Part shown: piece after piece, positions 49,622-58,698 of the stretch
How the letters are laid out: every line of letters begins with the position of its first letter
Numbering within the stretch: position 1 is the stretch's first letter
Source of the DNA: Actinomycetota bacterium
Lineage (GTDB): Bacteria > Actinomycetota > Acidimicrobiia > Acidimicrobiales > Ilumatobacteraceae
Direction: 5' to 3'
Assembly: GCA_009702045.1 (NCBI GenBank)
Contig: WLIV01000012.1
Span: 33,225-97,224 of the forward strand
Length of the DNA: 64,000 nt
Translations under genes and position numbers: made by a program
Notes under the pieces: model-generated
The model's database searches: none
Seen by the model: only the letters and a program-made list of their open reading frames with translations
Told to the model about the DNA's origin: nothing

Positions 49622-51484
49622 ATGCGTATGGGACCCCACATGTTGTTGCCCGGTGACGCCGCTGCGGTGAAGGGTAAGAAGCTGCAAGGCCACGCGCTGC
49701 GCCGCGCGTGGCGCTTCGCCGACCCGTACCGCTCGACGATCGTGCTGTTCCTTGTCGCGATTGTCGTCGCTGCCCTGATCGAGTTGGTTGCACCGTTCGC
49801 GTTCCGCACCATCATCGACACGGCGATCCCCGACAAGAACCGTTCGCTCATCACGATCCTCGCCGGTGTGGTGGTGGCGGCTTCCGTGCTCGACGCCGGT
49901 CTGGCCATCGTGCAGCGCTGGTGCAGCGCGCGTATCGGTGAAGGGCTGATCTACGACCTGCGCGTGGCGCTGTTCGCCAAGGTGCAGCGCATGCCCATCG
50001 CGTTCTTCACCCGCACGCAGACCGGTGCACTCACCAGTCGTCTGAACAACGACGTCGTCGGCGCGCAGACTGCAGTCACCAGCACGCTCGGCAGTGTCGT
50101 CAGCAACATCGTCGTGCTCGCCACCACACTTACCGCGATGGCGTTGCTGGAGTGGCGCCTCACCCTGCTGGCCCTCGTGCTGCTGCCAGTGTTCATCATC
50201 CCCGCCAAGCGAGTTGGCCGACAGCTGCAGTCCATCCAACGCGAGAACATGGCCACCAACGCCGAGATGAACTCACAGATGGCCGAACGGTTCAACGTCT
50301 CGGGCGCATTGCTGGTGAAGTTGTTCGGCCGTCAGCGCGACGAGGTGACGATGTTCTCCGGACGCGCCGGCAAGGTGCGCGACACGGGTATTCATTCGGC
50401 GATGGTCGGCCGCGTGTTCTTCGTCGCCCTCGGTCTGGTGGGCGCGTTGGGCGCCGCTGCCATCTACGGCGTCGGTGCGCACCTCGTCGTCAGCGAAAAT
50501 ATCAAGACCGGCACGCTCGTCGCCCTCGCGACACTGGTCACCCGCGTGTACCAACCGCTCACTGGTCTCACCAACGCTCGCGTCGACCTGATGACCGCGA
50601 TGGTCAGCTTCGAGCGGGTGTTCGAAGTACTCGACGCACCGGAGGCGATCACCGACCGACCCGGAGCGATCGACCTCGTCGAGCCGAAGGGTCGGGTGGA
50701 ACTGCGCGATGTGTGGTTCCGCTACCCGCCGGCTTCGTCAGTCACCGTCAAGTCACTGGAAGCGCCGTCGGCGTTCACCGCTGCCGACCCCGACTACGAC
50801 GTACTGCAGGGAGTGTCGCTCATTATCGAACCCGGCGAGACCGTCGCCCTGGTCGGCGCATCGGGTTCGGGCAAGACCACTCTCTCTGGCCTCGTGCCGC
50901 GCCTGTACGACGTCACCGGAGGTGCGCTGTTGATCGACGGTCACGATGTGCGCGACCTCACCCAGCACTCGCTGCGCGATGCCATCGGCGTGGTCAGCCA
51001 AGACCCGCACCTGTTCCACGAATCGATCGGCGCCAACCTGCGCTACGCCAAACCCGATGCCACCGGCGCCGAACTCGACGAGGCCTGCCGTGGAGCCCGC
51101 ATCCTCGACACCATCCGTTCGCTGCCTGACGGTTACGAGACGTTGGTGGGGGAGCGCGGCTACCGCCTCAGCGGCGGCGAGAAGCAGCGCTTGGCAATCG
51201 CCCGACTGCTGTTGAAGAACCCTGCGGTGATGATCCTCGACGAGGCCACCAGCCACCTCGACAACGAGAACGAGGCCCATGTGCAGGCCGCACTCGACGA
51301 GGCCTTGCGCGGACGTACGGCGCTGGTGATCGCCCATCGCCTGTCCACTATTCGCGACGCCGACCGCATCGTTGTGCTCGACGGCGGCCGGATCGTGGAG
51401 GAAGGGTCGCACGACGAACTCATCGCTCGGGATGGCGTCTACGCTGCGCAGGTGCGAGCGGGCGAGACGGCAATGGGTCTGTGA
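49622..51484 (+). CDS. ABC multidrug-type exporter, fused membrane and ATPase domains
   Basis: A 620-residue half-transporter. Six membrane segments lie in residues ~35-330 and the ATPase follows. Walker A is GASGSGKTTLSGL, the signature LSGGEKQRLAIARLLL, Walker B AVMILDEATS and the H-loop VIAHRLS. An extra stretch of about 20 residues sits between the A-loop strand and the Walker A strand. Drug, lipid or peptide export is possible; the substrate is unknown. The stop overlaps the xseA GTG (GTGA). Confidence 0.94.
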   Translation: MRMGPHMLLPGDAAAVKGKKLQGHALRRAWRFADPYRSTIVLFLVAIVVAALIELVAPFAFRTIIDTAIPDKNRSLITILAGVVVAASVLDAGLAIVQRWCSARIGEGLIYDLRVALFAKVQRMPIAFFTRTQTGALTSRLNNDVVGAQTAVTSTLGSVVSNIVVLATTLTAMALLEWRLTLLALVLLPVFIIPAKRVGRQLQSIQRENMATNAEMNSQMAERFNVSGALLVKLFGRQRDEVTMFSGRAGKVRDTGIHSAMVGRVFFVALGLVGALGAAAIYGVGAHLVVSENIKTGTLVALATLVTRVYQPLTGLTNARVDLMTAMVSFERVFEVLDAPEAITDRPGAIDLVEPKGRVELRDVWFRYPPASSVTVKSLEAPSAFTAADPDYDVLQGVSLIIEPGETVALVGASGSGKTTLSGLVPRLYDVTGGALLIDGHDVRDLTQHSLRDAIGVVSQDPHLFHESIGANLRYAKPDATGAELDEACRGARILDTIRSLPDGYETLVGERGYRLSGGEKQRLAIARLLLKNPAVMILDEATSHLDNENEAHVQAALDEALRGRTALVIAHRLSTIRDADRIVVLDGGRIVEEGSHDELIARDGVYAAQVRAGETAMGL

Positions 51485-52713
51485 GCGAGGAAACCACCTT
51501 CTCCGTCAGCGAGCTGGCTGATGAGATCAACGGTGTGTTGCGACGGTCATTCGCCGACGGTGTGTGGGTGCGTGGCGAGATCCAGGGCTGGAGCCCGCGC
51601 GGTGTGCACACCTACTTCCGGTTGGTGGAGGAGACACCGTCTGGCAAGGCCTCGCTGAATGTGCAGTTCTTCGCCAACGCGCAGGCCAAGGTCAAGCCGT
51701 TGCTGATGCAGCACGGGCTGCAGTTGGCCGACGGGTTGAAGGTGCGCATCTTCGGCCGCCTCGACTTCTTCGCTCCCTCCGGTCAGCTCGGCCTGAAGAT
51801 GACCGGTATCGACCCGCGCTTCACCCTCGGCGAGCTGGCCCTCCAGCGCGACGATGTGGTGCGCCGGCTCGTCGCTTCCGGTCTGTACGACCGCAACCGG
51901 CAGGTCGTGTTGTCGCCTGTGCCGCTGCGTGTTGGGGTGGTCACCAGCCTCACCAGCGCGGCGTGGGCCGACTTCCAGCACGAGATCGAGCGCAGCGGGC
52001 TCGGATTCATACTGCGAACTATCGATGTTCACGTGCAGGGCGAGTACGCCGTCGGCGAGGTCACCGCTGCGTTGAGAACGCTCGGGCGGCGCGCCGACCT
52101 CGATGCCATCGCCGTCATCCGTGGCGGTGGCAGCCGCTCCGAACTGACCACCTTCGACCACGAGACCATCGCAACAGAGATCGCCAAATGTCCGTTACCC
52201 GTCTTCACGGGTATCGGCCACGAAATCGATCGAGCCATCGCCGACGAGGTGGCGCACTCGGCGCTGAAGACGCCCACTGCATGCGCGGCCGCACTGGTCG
52301 AGCGCGTGCTCGAGTTCTGGAACGCGGCCGAGGGGCAGTGGTCGGCGATCACGCAGCGGGCGGAACTCGGCGTGGCGGCCGCCGATGCGGAGGTGGCGGC
52401 AGTCGCCCAGGGCATCCGCCACCGTGTGGTGGCTGCGGTCGAGCGTGGCGATGAACGAATGGTGCAGCGTGCTCACCGCCTCACAGCGGGCGTCGATCGC
52501 CAGACCGAACGTGCCGTCATGCATCTCGATGCAGTGGCGCACCGTGTTCGTCTGCTCGACCCGACGAACACCATGGCCCGCGGCTGGAGCATCACCCGTA
52601 CTGCCGACGGGCGCACCGTGCGCACCGCCGCTGAGTTGCAGCCCGGCGACGAGATCGTCACTACCTTTGCCAGCGGCACGGCGCGCAGCCGTGTGGAGGA
52701 GACCCACCCGTGA
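51481..52713 (+). CDS. xseA: Exodeoxyribonuclease VII large subunit
   Basis: XseA of 410 residues, the catalytic large subunit that degrades single-stranded DNA together with XseB. It has the OB-fold N-terminus (SVSELADEINGVLRRSFADGVWVRGEIQGW), the core motif VITSLTSAAWADF-like segment and IRGGGSRSELTTFDHE, then GIGHEIDRAIADEVAH and a helical C-terminus. The end TMARGWSITRTADGR is typical. It starts at a GTG overlapping the ABC exporter gene and is followed by xseB with an overlap. Confidence 0.96.
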   Translation: MSEETTFSVSELADEINGVLRRSFADGVWVRGEIQGWSPRGVHTYFRLVEETPSGKASLNVQFFANAQAKVKPLLMQHGLQLADGLKVRIFGRLDFFAPSGQLGLKMTGIDPRFTLGELALQRDDVVRRLVASGLYDRNRQVVLSPVPLRVGVVTSLTSAAWADFQHEIERSGLGFILRTIDVHVQGEYAVGEVTAALRTLGRRADLDAIAVIRGGGSRSELTTFDHETIATEIAKCPLPVFTGIGHEIDRAIADEVAHSALKTPTACAAALVERVLEFWNAAEGQWSAITQRAELGVAAADAEVAAVAQGIRHRVVAAVERGDERMVQRAHRLTAGVDRQTERAVMHLDAVAHRVRLLDPTNTMARGWSITRTADGRTVRTAAELQPGDEIVTTFASGTARSRVEETHP

Positions 52714-52940
52714 ACCAACCGACCAACGACCCCATCGCATCCGGCTATGCCGAGGCGCTGGCGGAACTCGAGGAGATCCTCGCCCGCCTCGAGCGCAGCG
52801 ACGTCGACGTCGATGTGCTCGCCCAGCAGGTGCAGCGTGCGGCGGCACTGATCACGTTCTGTCGCGAGCGCATCGGCAACGCCCGCCTGCAGATCGAGCT
52901 GGTCGTCGCCGAACTCGCCGAACTCGCCGACCCCACCTGA
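52710..52940 (+). CDS. xseB: Exodeoxyribonuclease VII small subunit
   Basis: A helical protein of 76 residues. The core YAEALAELEEILARLERSDVDVD...AQQVQRAAALITFCRERI is the XseB pattern. It starts with GTG at 52710 inside the xseA stop region. Its stop is followed immediately by a family A repeat. Confidence 0.95.
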   Translation: MNQPTNDPIASGYAEALAELEEILARLERSDVDVDVLAQQVQRAAALITFCRERIGNARLQIELVVAELAELADPT

Positions 52941-53080
52941 CCCGAGTGCCAGCGCCCCGGTGCGAGTGCCAGGTTCCACCGGAGTGGCAGGAGCGCGACG
53001 GGGTGTCACGTGGCACTCGGGTGCAACGTGACACTCGGGCCGGCGGCCAGGCACTCGCACCGGGGGGCAGGCACTCGCAC
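52941..53080. repeat. Palindromic intergenic repeat, family A, copy 4
   Basis: Starts next to the xseB stop codon. GTGCGAGTGCC lies at 52960-52970 and GGCACTCGCAC at 53050-53060 and 53070-53080; the core GTGTCACGTGGCACTCGGGT is shared with copy 1. Unlike the other copies it lies between two genes of the same strand. Confidence 0.8.
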
Positions 53081-53126
53081 CGGGGGGCGGCCGGGCAAAC
53101 TGGACGGAGGGGCCTAGCCTGCCCTC

Positions 53127-54188
53127 GTGACTTCGGCCGCACCCGCCTCCCTCGCCGTCATTGCGGTGCGTGTGGAGGACCGACTGCGAGCGTTCCTGAC
53201 GCCGGAACTGGCCCGCTGGGCCGAGTTCGAGGCCGATCTGGCCGAACCGATGGCCGAGATCGGCCGCCTGGTGCTGGCCGGTGGCAAGCGGCTACGCCCC
53301 GCGTTCTGTCACTGGGGCTTCATTGGTGCTGGCGGCGACCCGGAGGCGACGATGGTCGTCAACGCCGGGGCGGCCTTCGAACTGATGCACGCCTTCGCCC
53401 TGTTCCACGACGACGTGATGGACGACGCCCACAGTCGCCGCGGCAACATCACCACCCACACCGTGTTCGCCCAGCACCACCGTGATGGTGCGTGGGCCGG
53501 CGAGGCCCGTCGCTTCGGCGAGGGGGTCGCAATCCTGGTGGGCGACCTGGCCTTTGTCTACGGCGACATGATGATGTCCGGTGCAGGTGCCGAGGCCTGG
53601 GCGATCTGGAACGAACTGCGCATCGAGCTCAACGTCGGTCAGGTGCTCGACATCCTCGGCAGCGTGCGCAACGAGCGCAGCCGCACACGGGCCGAACAGA
53701 TCTGCCGCTACAAGAGCGGCAAGTACACCATCGAACGGCCGTTGCATCTTGGCGCCGCGCTGGCTGCACCCGAACGACTGCCGGAGCTACTTCCGGCGCT
53801 GAGCGCCTACGGCTTGCCGCTGGGCGATGCATTCCAGATGCGCGACGACGTGATGGGGGCGTTCGGCGATCCGCAGATCACCGGGAAGCCCGTCGGCGGA
53901 GACCTGCGCGAGGGTAAACCCACGCCGCTGATGGCGCGAGCCGTCGAGCGCGCCACTGCCGCACAGGCAGAGGTGCTCGCACTCGTCGGGCGCGCCGACC
54001 TCGGCGACGAGCAGGTCGCCCGAGTGCAGCAGGTCATCATCGACACCGGGGCGCTGGCCGATCTGGAAGCCACCATTGCTCGCCTCACGGTCGAGGCCGT
54101 CGCCGCGCTCGGCGTTGCTCCGATCACCACCGACGCCCGCGACGAACTGGTCGCGCTCGCGACCTACGTCAGCCAACGCACCGTCTGA
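53127..54188 (+). CDS. Polyprenyl (geranylgeranyl-type) diphosphate synthase
   Basis: A trans-isoprenyl diphosphate synthase of 353 residues. The first Asp-rich motif is FHDDVMDDAHSRRG and the second is QMRDDVMGAFGDP, with GGKRLRPAF and KSGKYT in place. It extends FPP or GGPP for quinones, carotenoids or lipid carriers; chain length cannot be told. It starts with GTG at 53127. It converges with two alpha/beta-hydrolase genes. Confidence 0.93.
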   Translation: MTSAAPASLAVIAVRVEDRLRAFLTPELARWAEFEADLAEPMAEIGRLVLAGGKRLRPAFCHWGFIGAGGDPEATMVVNAGAAFELMHAFALFHDDVMDDAHSRRGNITTHTVFAQHHRDGAWAGEARRFGEGVAILVGDLAFVYGDMMMSGAGAEAWAIWNELRIELNVGQVLDILGSVRNERSRTRAEQICRYKSGKYTIERPLHLGAALAAPERLPELLPALSAYGLPLGDAFQMRDDVMGAFGDPQITGKPVGGDLREGKPTPLMARAVERATAAQAEVLALVGRADLGDEQVARVQQVIIDTGALADLEATIARLTVEAVAALGVAPITTDARDELVALATYVSQRTV

Positions 54189-54193
54189 GTCCG

Positions 54194-54841
54194 TCAGTCG
54201 CGGGCGTAGGCGAGCAAGGAAGCAGCGAGCGATCGCTCCACGACTCCCACCTCGTTGGCCACCGCTGCCAACCACGGCGGCCGGACGATGGCTGCAACGG
54301 AGATCGGCTCGGCGAGTTGTGAGTGGTCGAGCGCGAGCCGGGCGAACAACACCGCGTAATCCGGCGGCCGCGGGTCGCGTGACAGGTCGACGAGCGCGTA
54401 CGGATCGGGCGCGCTGTACGGGGGTGCGATGTTCACGAAGCTGGTGGAAGTGGGCACGATCGCCCCACCCGACAGTCCGGGACCGTCGCACAGCACCGTG
54501 CCGTGCACGGACGCGGGCTGGGCACCCGCCAGCATCAGCGCGATGTAGGCCCCGAGGCCTCGGCCCACGACGGTGGCTTCACCCAAGTGGCTGAGCGCAG
54601 CGTCGGCGTCGCCCAGCAGCAGTTCGGCGCTGTAGCCGCCGCCGATGGGCACCGTGGAGTCGCCGTGGCCGGTGAAGTCGAGCGCGTACACCGGGCCCGG
54701 CCACTCCGCAGTCCAGTCCGGTGCCGCGCTCGGTGACTGCTCGCCCAGGCCGTGCAGCAGCAGCAGCGGTCGTTCGCTTCCGTCGCGCAGGCAGTGCAAC
54801 GCCAATTGGATGCGGTTGTGCACCAGGGTGACCGTGCTCAT
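54194..54841 (-). CDS. Alpha/beta-hydrolase-fold protein lacking the nucleophile serine
   Basis: A 215-residue alpha/beta hydrolase homologue with the oxyanion motif LLLLHGLGEQ and the strand ALDFTGHGDS. The nucleophile elbow reads VVGRGLGAYI: the usual GxSxG serine position (residue 95) is Gly. No catalytic His is seen near the end either. It may be a non-enzymatic relative, or use another mechanism. Its ATG overlaps the stop of the upstream hydrolase (ATGA), so it may act as a partner of that protein. Confidence 0.78.
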   Translation of the reverse strand: MSTVTLVHNRIQLALHCLRDGSERPLLLLHGLGEQSPSAAPDWTAEWPGPVYALDFTGHGDSTVPIGGGYSAELLLGDADAALSHLGEATVVGRGLGAYIALMLAGAQPASVHGTVLCDGPGLSGGAIVPTSTSFVNIAPPYSAPDPYALVDLSRDPRPPDYAVLFARLALDHSQLAEPISVAAIVRPPWLAAVANEVGVVERSLAASLLAYARD

Positions 54842-55749
54842 CGTCCACGATCCAGGAAGTCGAGGATCATCGCTGCGGTCTCGTTCGGTCGTTCGATGTG
54901 GACGAAGTGCCCGGTGTCCTCGAACAGCTCCAGCCGCCCGCCCGCGGGCAGGTACGGACGAATGTCGTCGGCGGTGTTACCCCACCCCATCGGCTCCTGT
55001 TCCCTCGCAAGGATCCCGAGGAACGGCATGCCCAGGCCGGGGAGTCGTGATGCAGTCCACTCCGGCCGCCACGGCCCGAATCCGCCGTGGCGCATGGAGG
55101 GGTCGATCTTCCAGCGCCAACCATCGTCGTCGTGACGGGCGCCCACCGTGACCAAGTAGCGCAGCCACTCCAATGACAGGCGGGGGTTCTGTTTGCCGCG
55201 CCGCCGGGCCAGGCCGTCGAGCGTGTCGGGCTTGCGTTCCAGAGTGGCGGAGAGGCGGCGATGTTGCAACCACCCGGTGATGTCGCTGCTGAGCATGCGG
55301 GTGCGCTCGTGCGCGGCGAGGTCGGTCATCGGGCGACGGGACGGCAGACCGTCGATGTTGACGAAGTGGCTGAAGCGGAACGGTTGGGCGTCGGCCAGCT
55401 GCACGGACATCGCGCCGCCCTTGCTGTGTCCTACGACCACCGCCGGGCGCGAGGTGGTGCTGGCCATCACTCCGATCATGTCGCGCAGGTCGGCATCGAG
55501 GCTGTACAGCGCGCACTGTGCGCTGTCGCCGTGGCCACGCTGGTCCCACGTGATGACGCGCCATCCGGCGGCCGCCAGCAGCGGTGCGAAGACGTCGTAC
55601 GTGCGGCCGAAGTCGAAGCCACCGTGCACCAGGAAGATCGGGTCGTCCTGCTCGGAACCCCATTCGTGCACGGCGATGCGTACGCCGCCGACCACGACAT
55701 CGCGTTGGCGGTCGGGCGCCTGCGCTCCGGGGTACTCGACGAGGGTCAC
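54838..55749 (-). CDS. Alpha/beta hydrolase
   Basis: An alpha/beta hydrolase of 303 residues starting at a GTG. The nucleophile elbow is VVGHSKGGAM, the oxyanion motif FLVHGGFDFG and the His GHFVHIERP; the acid is expected in the strand before. The fold matches epoxide-hydrolase/esterase relatives. The open frame extends far upstream of the GTG but that part is not protein-like. It overlaps the next gene by ATGA and is divergent from the LysM lipoprotein. Confidence 0.88.
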   Translation of the reverse strand: MTLVEYPGAQAPDRQRDVVVGGVRIAVHEWGSEQDDPIFLVHGGFDFGRTYDVFAPLLAAAGWRVITWDQRGHGDSAQCALYSLDADLRDMIGVMASTTSRPAVVVGHSKGGAMSVQLADAQPFRFSHFVNIDGLPSRRPMTDLAAHERTRMLSSDITGWLQHRRLSATLERKPDTLDGLARRRGKQNPRLSLEWLRYLVTVGARHDDDGWRWKIDPSMRHGGFGPWRPEWTASRLPGLGMPFLGILAREQEPMGWGNTADDIRPYLPAGGRLELFEDTGHFVHIERPNETAAMILDFLDRGR

Positions 55750-55782
55750 CCGGTGCAGGCTACGCGGCGTAGGCTCGCCCAC

Positions 55783-56145
55783 GTGAGACGGACTCGGTTG
55801 GTGTTGCTGGCGGGCGTGTGTATCGCCGTCCCAGTGCTCGCAGCTGCGTGCGGTGACGACGCCACGACGCAGGGCACGCTGCCCCCCATCGCCACCACCA
55901 CGACGACCACGACGATCCTGCAGACCACCACCACCTACCCCGACTTCTACACACTGCAGTCGGGCGACACGCTGGGCAAGGTGGCGAAGCGTTTCGGTAC
56001 CACCATCGATGAGCTGATGGCGCTCAACAACATCACGGACAAGAACAAGGTGCAGGCTGGCCAGGACATCAAGTTGCCGCCGCAGAAGATCACCGTGCCC
56101 GCCGCCACGGAACCGCCGACCACGAGTGTGCCGCCAAGTACTTAG
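55783..56145 (+). CDS. LysM-domain lipoprotein
   Basis: A small lipoprotein of 120 residues starting at a GTG. The signal peptide ends in the lipobox LAAAC. After a Thr-rich linker comes a single LysM domain, YTLQSGDTLGKVAKRFGTTIDELMALNNI...VQAGQDIKLP, which binds peptidoglycan. A Pro/Thr tail ends it. It would anchor to both membrane and wall. There is no enzymatic part. Confidence 0.88.
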   Translation: MRRTRLVLLAGVCIAVPVLAAACGDDATTQGTLPPIATTTTTTTILQTTTTYPDFYTLQSGDTLGKVAKRFGTTIDELMALNNITDKNKVQAGQDIKLPPQKITVPAATEPPTTSVPPST

Positions 56146-56187
56146 GACTCTGAATTCGGAAGCACTCGTTCCATTAGTGTTCGGTTC

Positions 56188-56886
56188 ATGACGTTTTGGC
56201 CCACGAAGGATCACTGGAGTGTCGAGGTTCCGGTTCGCACGGAGCACTACATCTGCCCGTCGCTGGAGAAGGACGGTTTCGTCGCCCTCACTCCGTATGA
56301 CGGTGTGATCCCGAAAGAAGAATGGGAGGGCCTCGTCTACTTCGACTGGAAGAGCGGAGGCGACACCAACTTCGCACCGTTGGCATCAGCCGACGGTGAA
56401 CTTGAGTGCCGCGGTTTCTGGGACAAGGGCAAGCCCGACAAGAATGCGATCTGGACGTCGAACGCCGACCAGGCGCCGACGATGAAGCGGTATGTCGACA
56501 GCATCGGCGCCAACTTCGGTCGTGTTCGCATCATCAAGCTCGAGCCCGCCACTCACGAAGAGGCGTTCAGGAGCTTCCACCGAGACGACAACAACCGTCT
56601 CAACCCAGCTGACGAGGGTTGGGTGCTGCGCACCTGGATCGAACTCACCGACGACCCCGACAGCTACATGCTGCTGATGGACATGGATGAAGCCCGTCTG
56701 CCCATTGCCGGTACCGAGCGGCGTGTCGCACTGCCGCAGTATTCGCGCTTCGTGGTCGACACTCAGCGTCTGTGGCACGTGGTTGTCCATCGCGGCAACG
56801 CACCGCGTTACGCGCTCATCACGTGTGTGGAGTCGACCCCCGACCTCGAGCGCTGGATCCAGAGCCAGGTGCCAGCGCTGGTCTGA
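56188..56886 (+). CDS. Hypothetical protein, possible aspartyl/asparaginyl beta-hydroxylase-like (2OG-Fe) fold
   Basis: A 232-residue protein without signal or membrane segments. The C-terminal half has HxD as SFHRDDNNRLN (about residue 132), a distal His in LWHVVVHRGN and a following Arg in APRYALI, the pattern of Fe(II)/2-oxoglutarate oxygenases of the aspartyl beta-hydroxylase type. The N-terminal half is not recognisable. I see no close family member by eye, so the function is inference. It is separated by short gaps from both neighbours. Confidence 0.5.
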   Translation: MTFWPTKDHWSVEVPVRTEHYICPSLEKDGFVALTPYDGVIPKEEWEGLVYFDWKSGGDTNFAPLASADGELECRGFWDKGKPDKNAIWTSNADQAPTMKRYVDSIGANFGRVRIIKLEPATHEEAFRSFHRDDNNRLNPADEGWVLRTWIELTDDPDSYMLLMDMDEARLPIAGTERRVALPQYSRFVVDTQRLWHVVVHRGNAPRYALITCVESTPDLERWIQSQVPALV

Positions 56887-57042
56887 GTCTCGGTCGCGGG
56901 AGCACCAACTGCCAGTGGACCCCGGTCGATGGCGCGAAGGTCCCGGGCAATGGGGTACTTGTGCCCTCATTGCTCGCTTGTGAACGAGCGCACAATGACT
57001 CCAACGCCGCAACCGAACACGCGGCCAACGGAGGACACAGTC

Positions 57043-57831
57043 ATGAAAAGGCGCACACTCGACATCGCATTCAGTATCGGCGGGGCTGTCTTCAGCGTCC
57101 TGCTGCTCGTACTTGGCCTCGTTCTGAGCCAGCAGAAGGACTTCGCTGAGTCGTACGTGAAGGATCAAATGCATGAGCAGGCGATCTTCTTCAAGCCCGT
57201 CGACAAGCTGGCGACCGAGGAAGACTTCCAGAAGACGCTGCTGGAGAAGCTCGGTACCAAGGACAAGGTCGATGCGTTCATCGCCGAGTTCAAGGTGACA
57301 TCGGAAGCCAACTCGAAGTGCTTGGTCAAGTACGCAGGCCTGGAAGTCAACACCGGCAAGATGGCCGAGTGCTACGCCAACGACTTCATCCGTCTCCACG
57401 CCTTGGAGAGCAGCATCGTTACTGGCACCGGCCTCGAGATCAAGGGTGCTGATGGCAAGATGGTCTCGGCCGACGGCGTCAGCTACACCTACGCCAGCAT
57501 CAGCCCGGTGCAGGCAGCCGCCAAGGCAGCCGTCCAGACCCTCAAGGACGCCAAGGCATCCGACGAGGAGATCGCCGCTGCGGACAAGATCGTCACCGGT
57601 CTCGCCGCCACCCGTAGCACGCTGCTGACCGGTCAGACCCTGCGTGGTTTGCTGCTCACCACCTACGGCTTCAGCATCTTCGGTGAGAAGGGTGGCCTCG
57701 CCGCCACGGTGTGCTACCTAGCCTTCGCCCTGCTGCTGCTGCTCTCGCTGCTCGGCCTGCTCCACGCCTTCTTCTCGAAGCACGCCCAGGACTTGGTCCT
57801 CCCGGCGGTGGAACACAAGACCGAAGCCTGA
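57043..57831 (+). CDS. Hypothetical membrane protein with two terminal helices
   Basis: A 262-residue protein with an N-terminal membrane segment (GGAVFSVLLLVLGLVLS, residues ~10-30), a ~170-residue extracytoplasmic, helix-rich domain with a Cys pair (KCLVKYAG, ECYAND), and a C-terminal membrane segment (LAFALLLLLSLLGLLHAFF). I do not recognise the family. The ATG at 57043 has a strong GGAGG site ten bases before. A classical terminator follows the stop. Confidence 0.72.
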   Translation: MKRRTLDIAFSIGGAVFSVLLLVLGLVLSQQKDFAESYVKDQMHEQAIFFKPVDKLATEEDFQKTLLEKLGTKDKVDAFIAEFKVTSEANSKCLVKYAGLEVNTGKMAECYANDFIRLHALESSIVTGTGLEIKGADGKMVSADGVSYTYASISPVQAAAKAAVQTLKDAKASDEEIAAADKIVTGLAATRSTLLTGQTLRGLLLTTYGFSIFGEKGGLAATVCYLAFALLLLLSLLGLLHAFFSKHAQDLVLPAVEHKTEA

Positions 57832-57854
57832 CTGCTTCGCCGATTCACTCCGGA

Positions 57855-57882
57855 CACGACCCCCGCTACGGCGGGGGTCGTG
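57855..57882 (+). terminator. Rho-independent terminator
   Basis: Arms CACGACCCCCGC and GCGGGGGTCGTG pair perfectly around the tetraloop TACG, starting 23 bases after the stop of the two-helix membrane protein, and CCCATTTT follows with four T. It is the clearest terminator of the window and may serve the convergent arfB gene too. Confidence 0.85.
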
Positions 57883-57894
57883 CCCATTTTCGGC

Positions 57895-58329
57895 TCAGTC
57901 GTCGCCGGAGGGACGTCGCCGCGCCTGTTTGCGCTGCGACGCCTGGTGCTTCTCTCGCAGGCGGTCTTCGCGGGCGCCGCGGCTGGGGCGAGTGCGGGCG
58001 CGCGGCGGCGCTGGCGGCGCAGCTAACTCGTCGAGCCGTTCCAGCGCTGCTCGCCATGCGGACTGGCGGTTGCGCCACTGAGATCGTGATGACGACGACA
58101 TTGCCGTGATCACTGACCCGGCGACAGCCTCGATCCGAGTGCGCACGACCTCTGGCAAGCCGGTGCGAGCGATGTGAATGGTGACGGTCACGGCGGTGTC
58201 GGAGGTGTTCGCGTGCTGGCCTCCCGGGCCACCGCTCCGAGTGGCGACCCAGGTGATCGCGCTCGCGTCGATCCGCCGCCCGGCCGGAGTGCGGTGGACG
58301 CCCTCGATCGGCTCGAACTGGTCGCTCAC
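57895..58329 (-). CDS. arfB: Alternative ribosome-rescue factor / peptidyl-tRNA hydrolase ArfB
   Basis: A 144-residue RF-1-domain protein. The GGQ motif is in RSGGPGGQHANTSDTAV; the C-terminal tail is basic (REKHQASQRKQARRRP) and would bind the mRNA channel of stalled ribosomes. It hydrolyses the peptidyl-tRNA to rescue non-stop complexes. It lies three bases after clpS in the same direction. Confidence 0.92.
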   Translation of the reverse strand: MSDQFEPIEGVHRTPAGRRIDASAITWVATRSGGPGGQHANTSDTAVTVTIHIARTGLPEVVRTRIEAVAGSVITAMSSSSRSQWRNRQSAWRAALERLDELAAPPAPPRARTRPSRGAREDRLREKHQASQRKQARRRPSGDD

Positions 58330-58332
58330 TGC

Positions 58333-58629
58333 TCAGTCATCCTGTTGCATCGTGGCCCACAGACCGTGTTCGTGCAGTCGGAAGACATCAATCTCGGCCT
58401 TCTCCCGGGCGCCACTGCTGACCACGGCGCGACCCTTCTCGTGCACGTCGAGCATGAGCAGGGTCGCCTTCTCCAGGCTGTAGCCGAACAACTTCTGGAA
58501 CACGAACGTGACGTAACTCATCAGGTTGATCGGGTCGTTCCACACCAGCACGATCCAGGGTCGGTCGAGCGACTCGGATTGGCCGGTCTCGGGTCGTTCG
58601 ACCTCGACCGGGGCGGTGACGGGTGGCAT
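58333..58629 (-). CDS. clpS: ATP-dependent Clp protease adaptor ClpS
   Basis: A ClpS adaptor of 98 residues that delivers N-degron proteins to ClpAP/ClpCP. The core [20 protein letters not shown] with the N-D-P substrate pocket, and [17 protein letters not shown], are conserved. The N-terminal ~25 residues are the flexible extension. It is divergent from ctaB and probably co-transcribed with arfB. Confidence 0.95.
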   Translation of the reverse strand: MPPVTAPVEVERPETGQSESLDRPWIVLVWNDPINLMSYVTFVFQKLFGYSLEKATLLMLDVHEKGRAVVSSGAREKAEIDVFRLHEHGLWATMQQDD

Positions 58630-58698
58630 ACAGCCATTCTGCCGCGGTCGCGCCGCGAGGTGGCCGCATCCCTTCCGCGGCCCTACGATGGCGGAACT

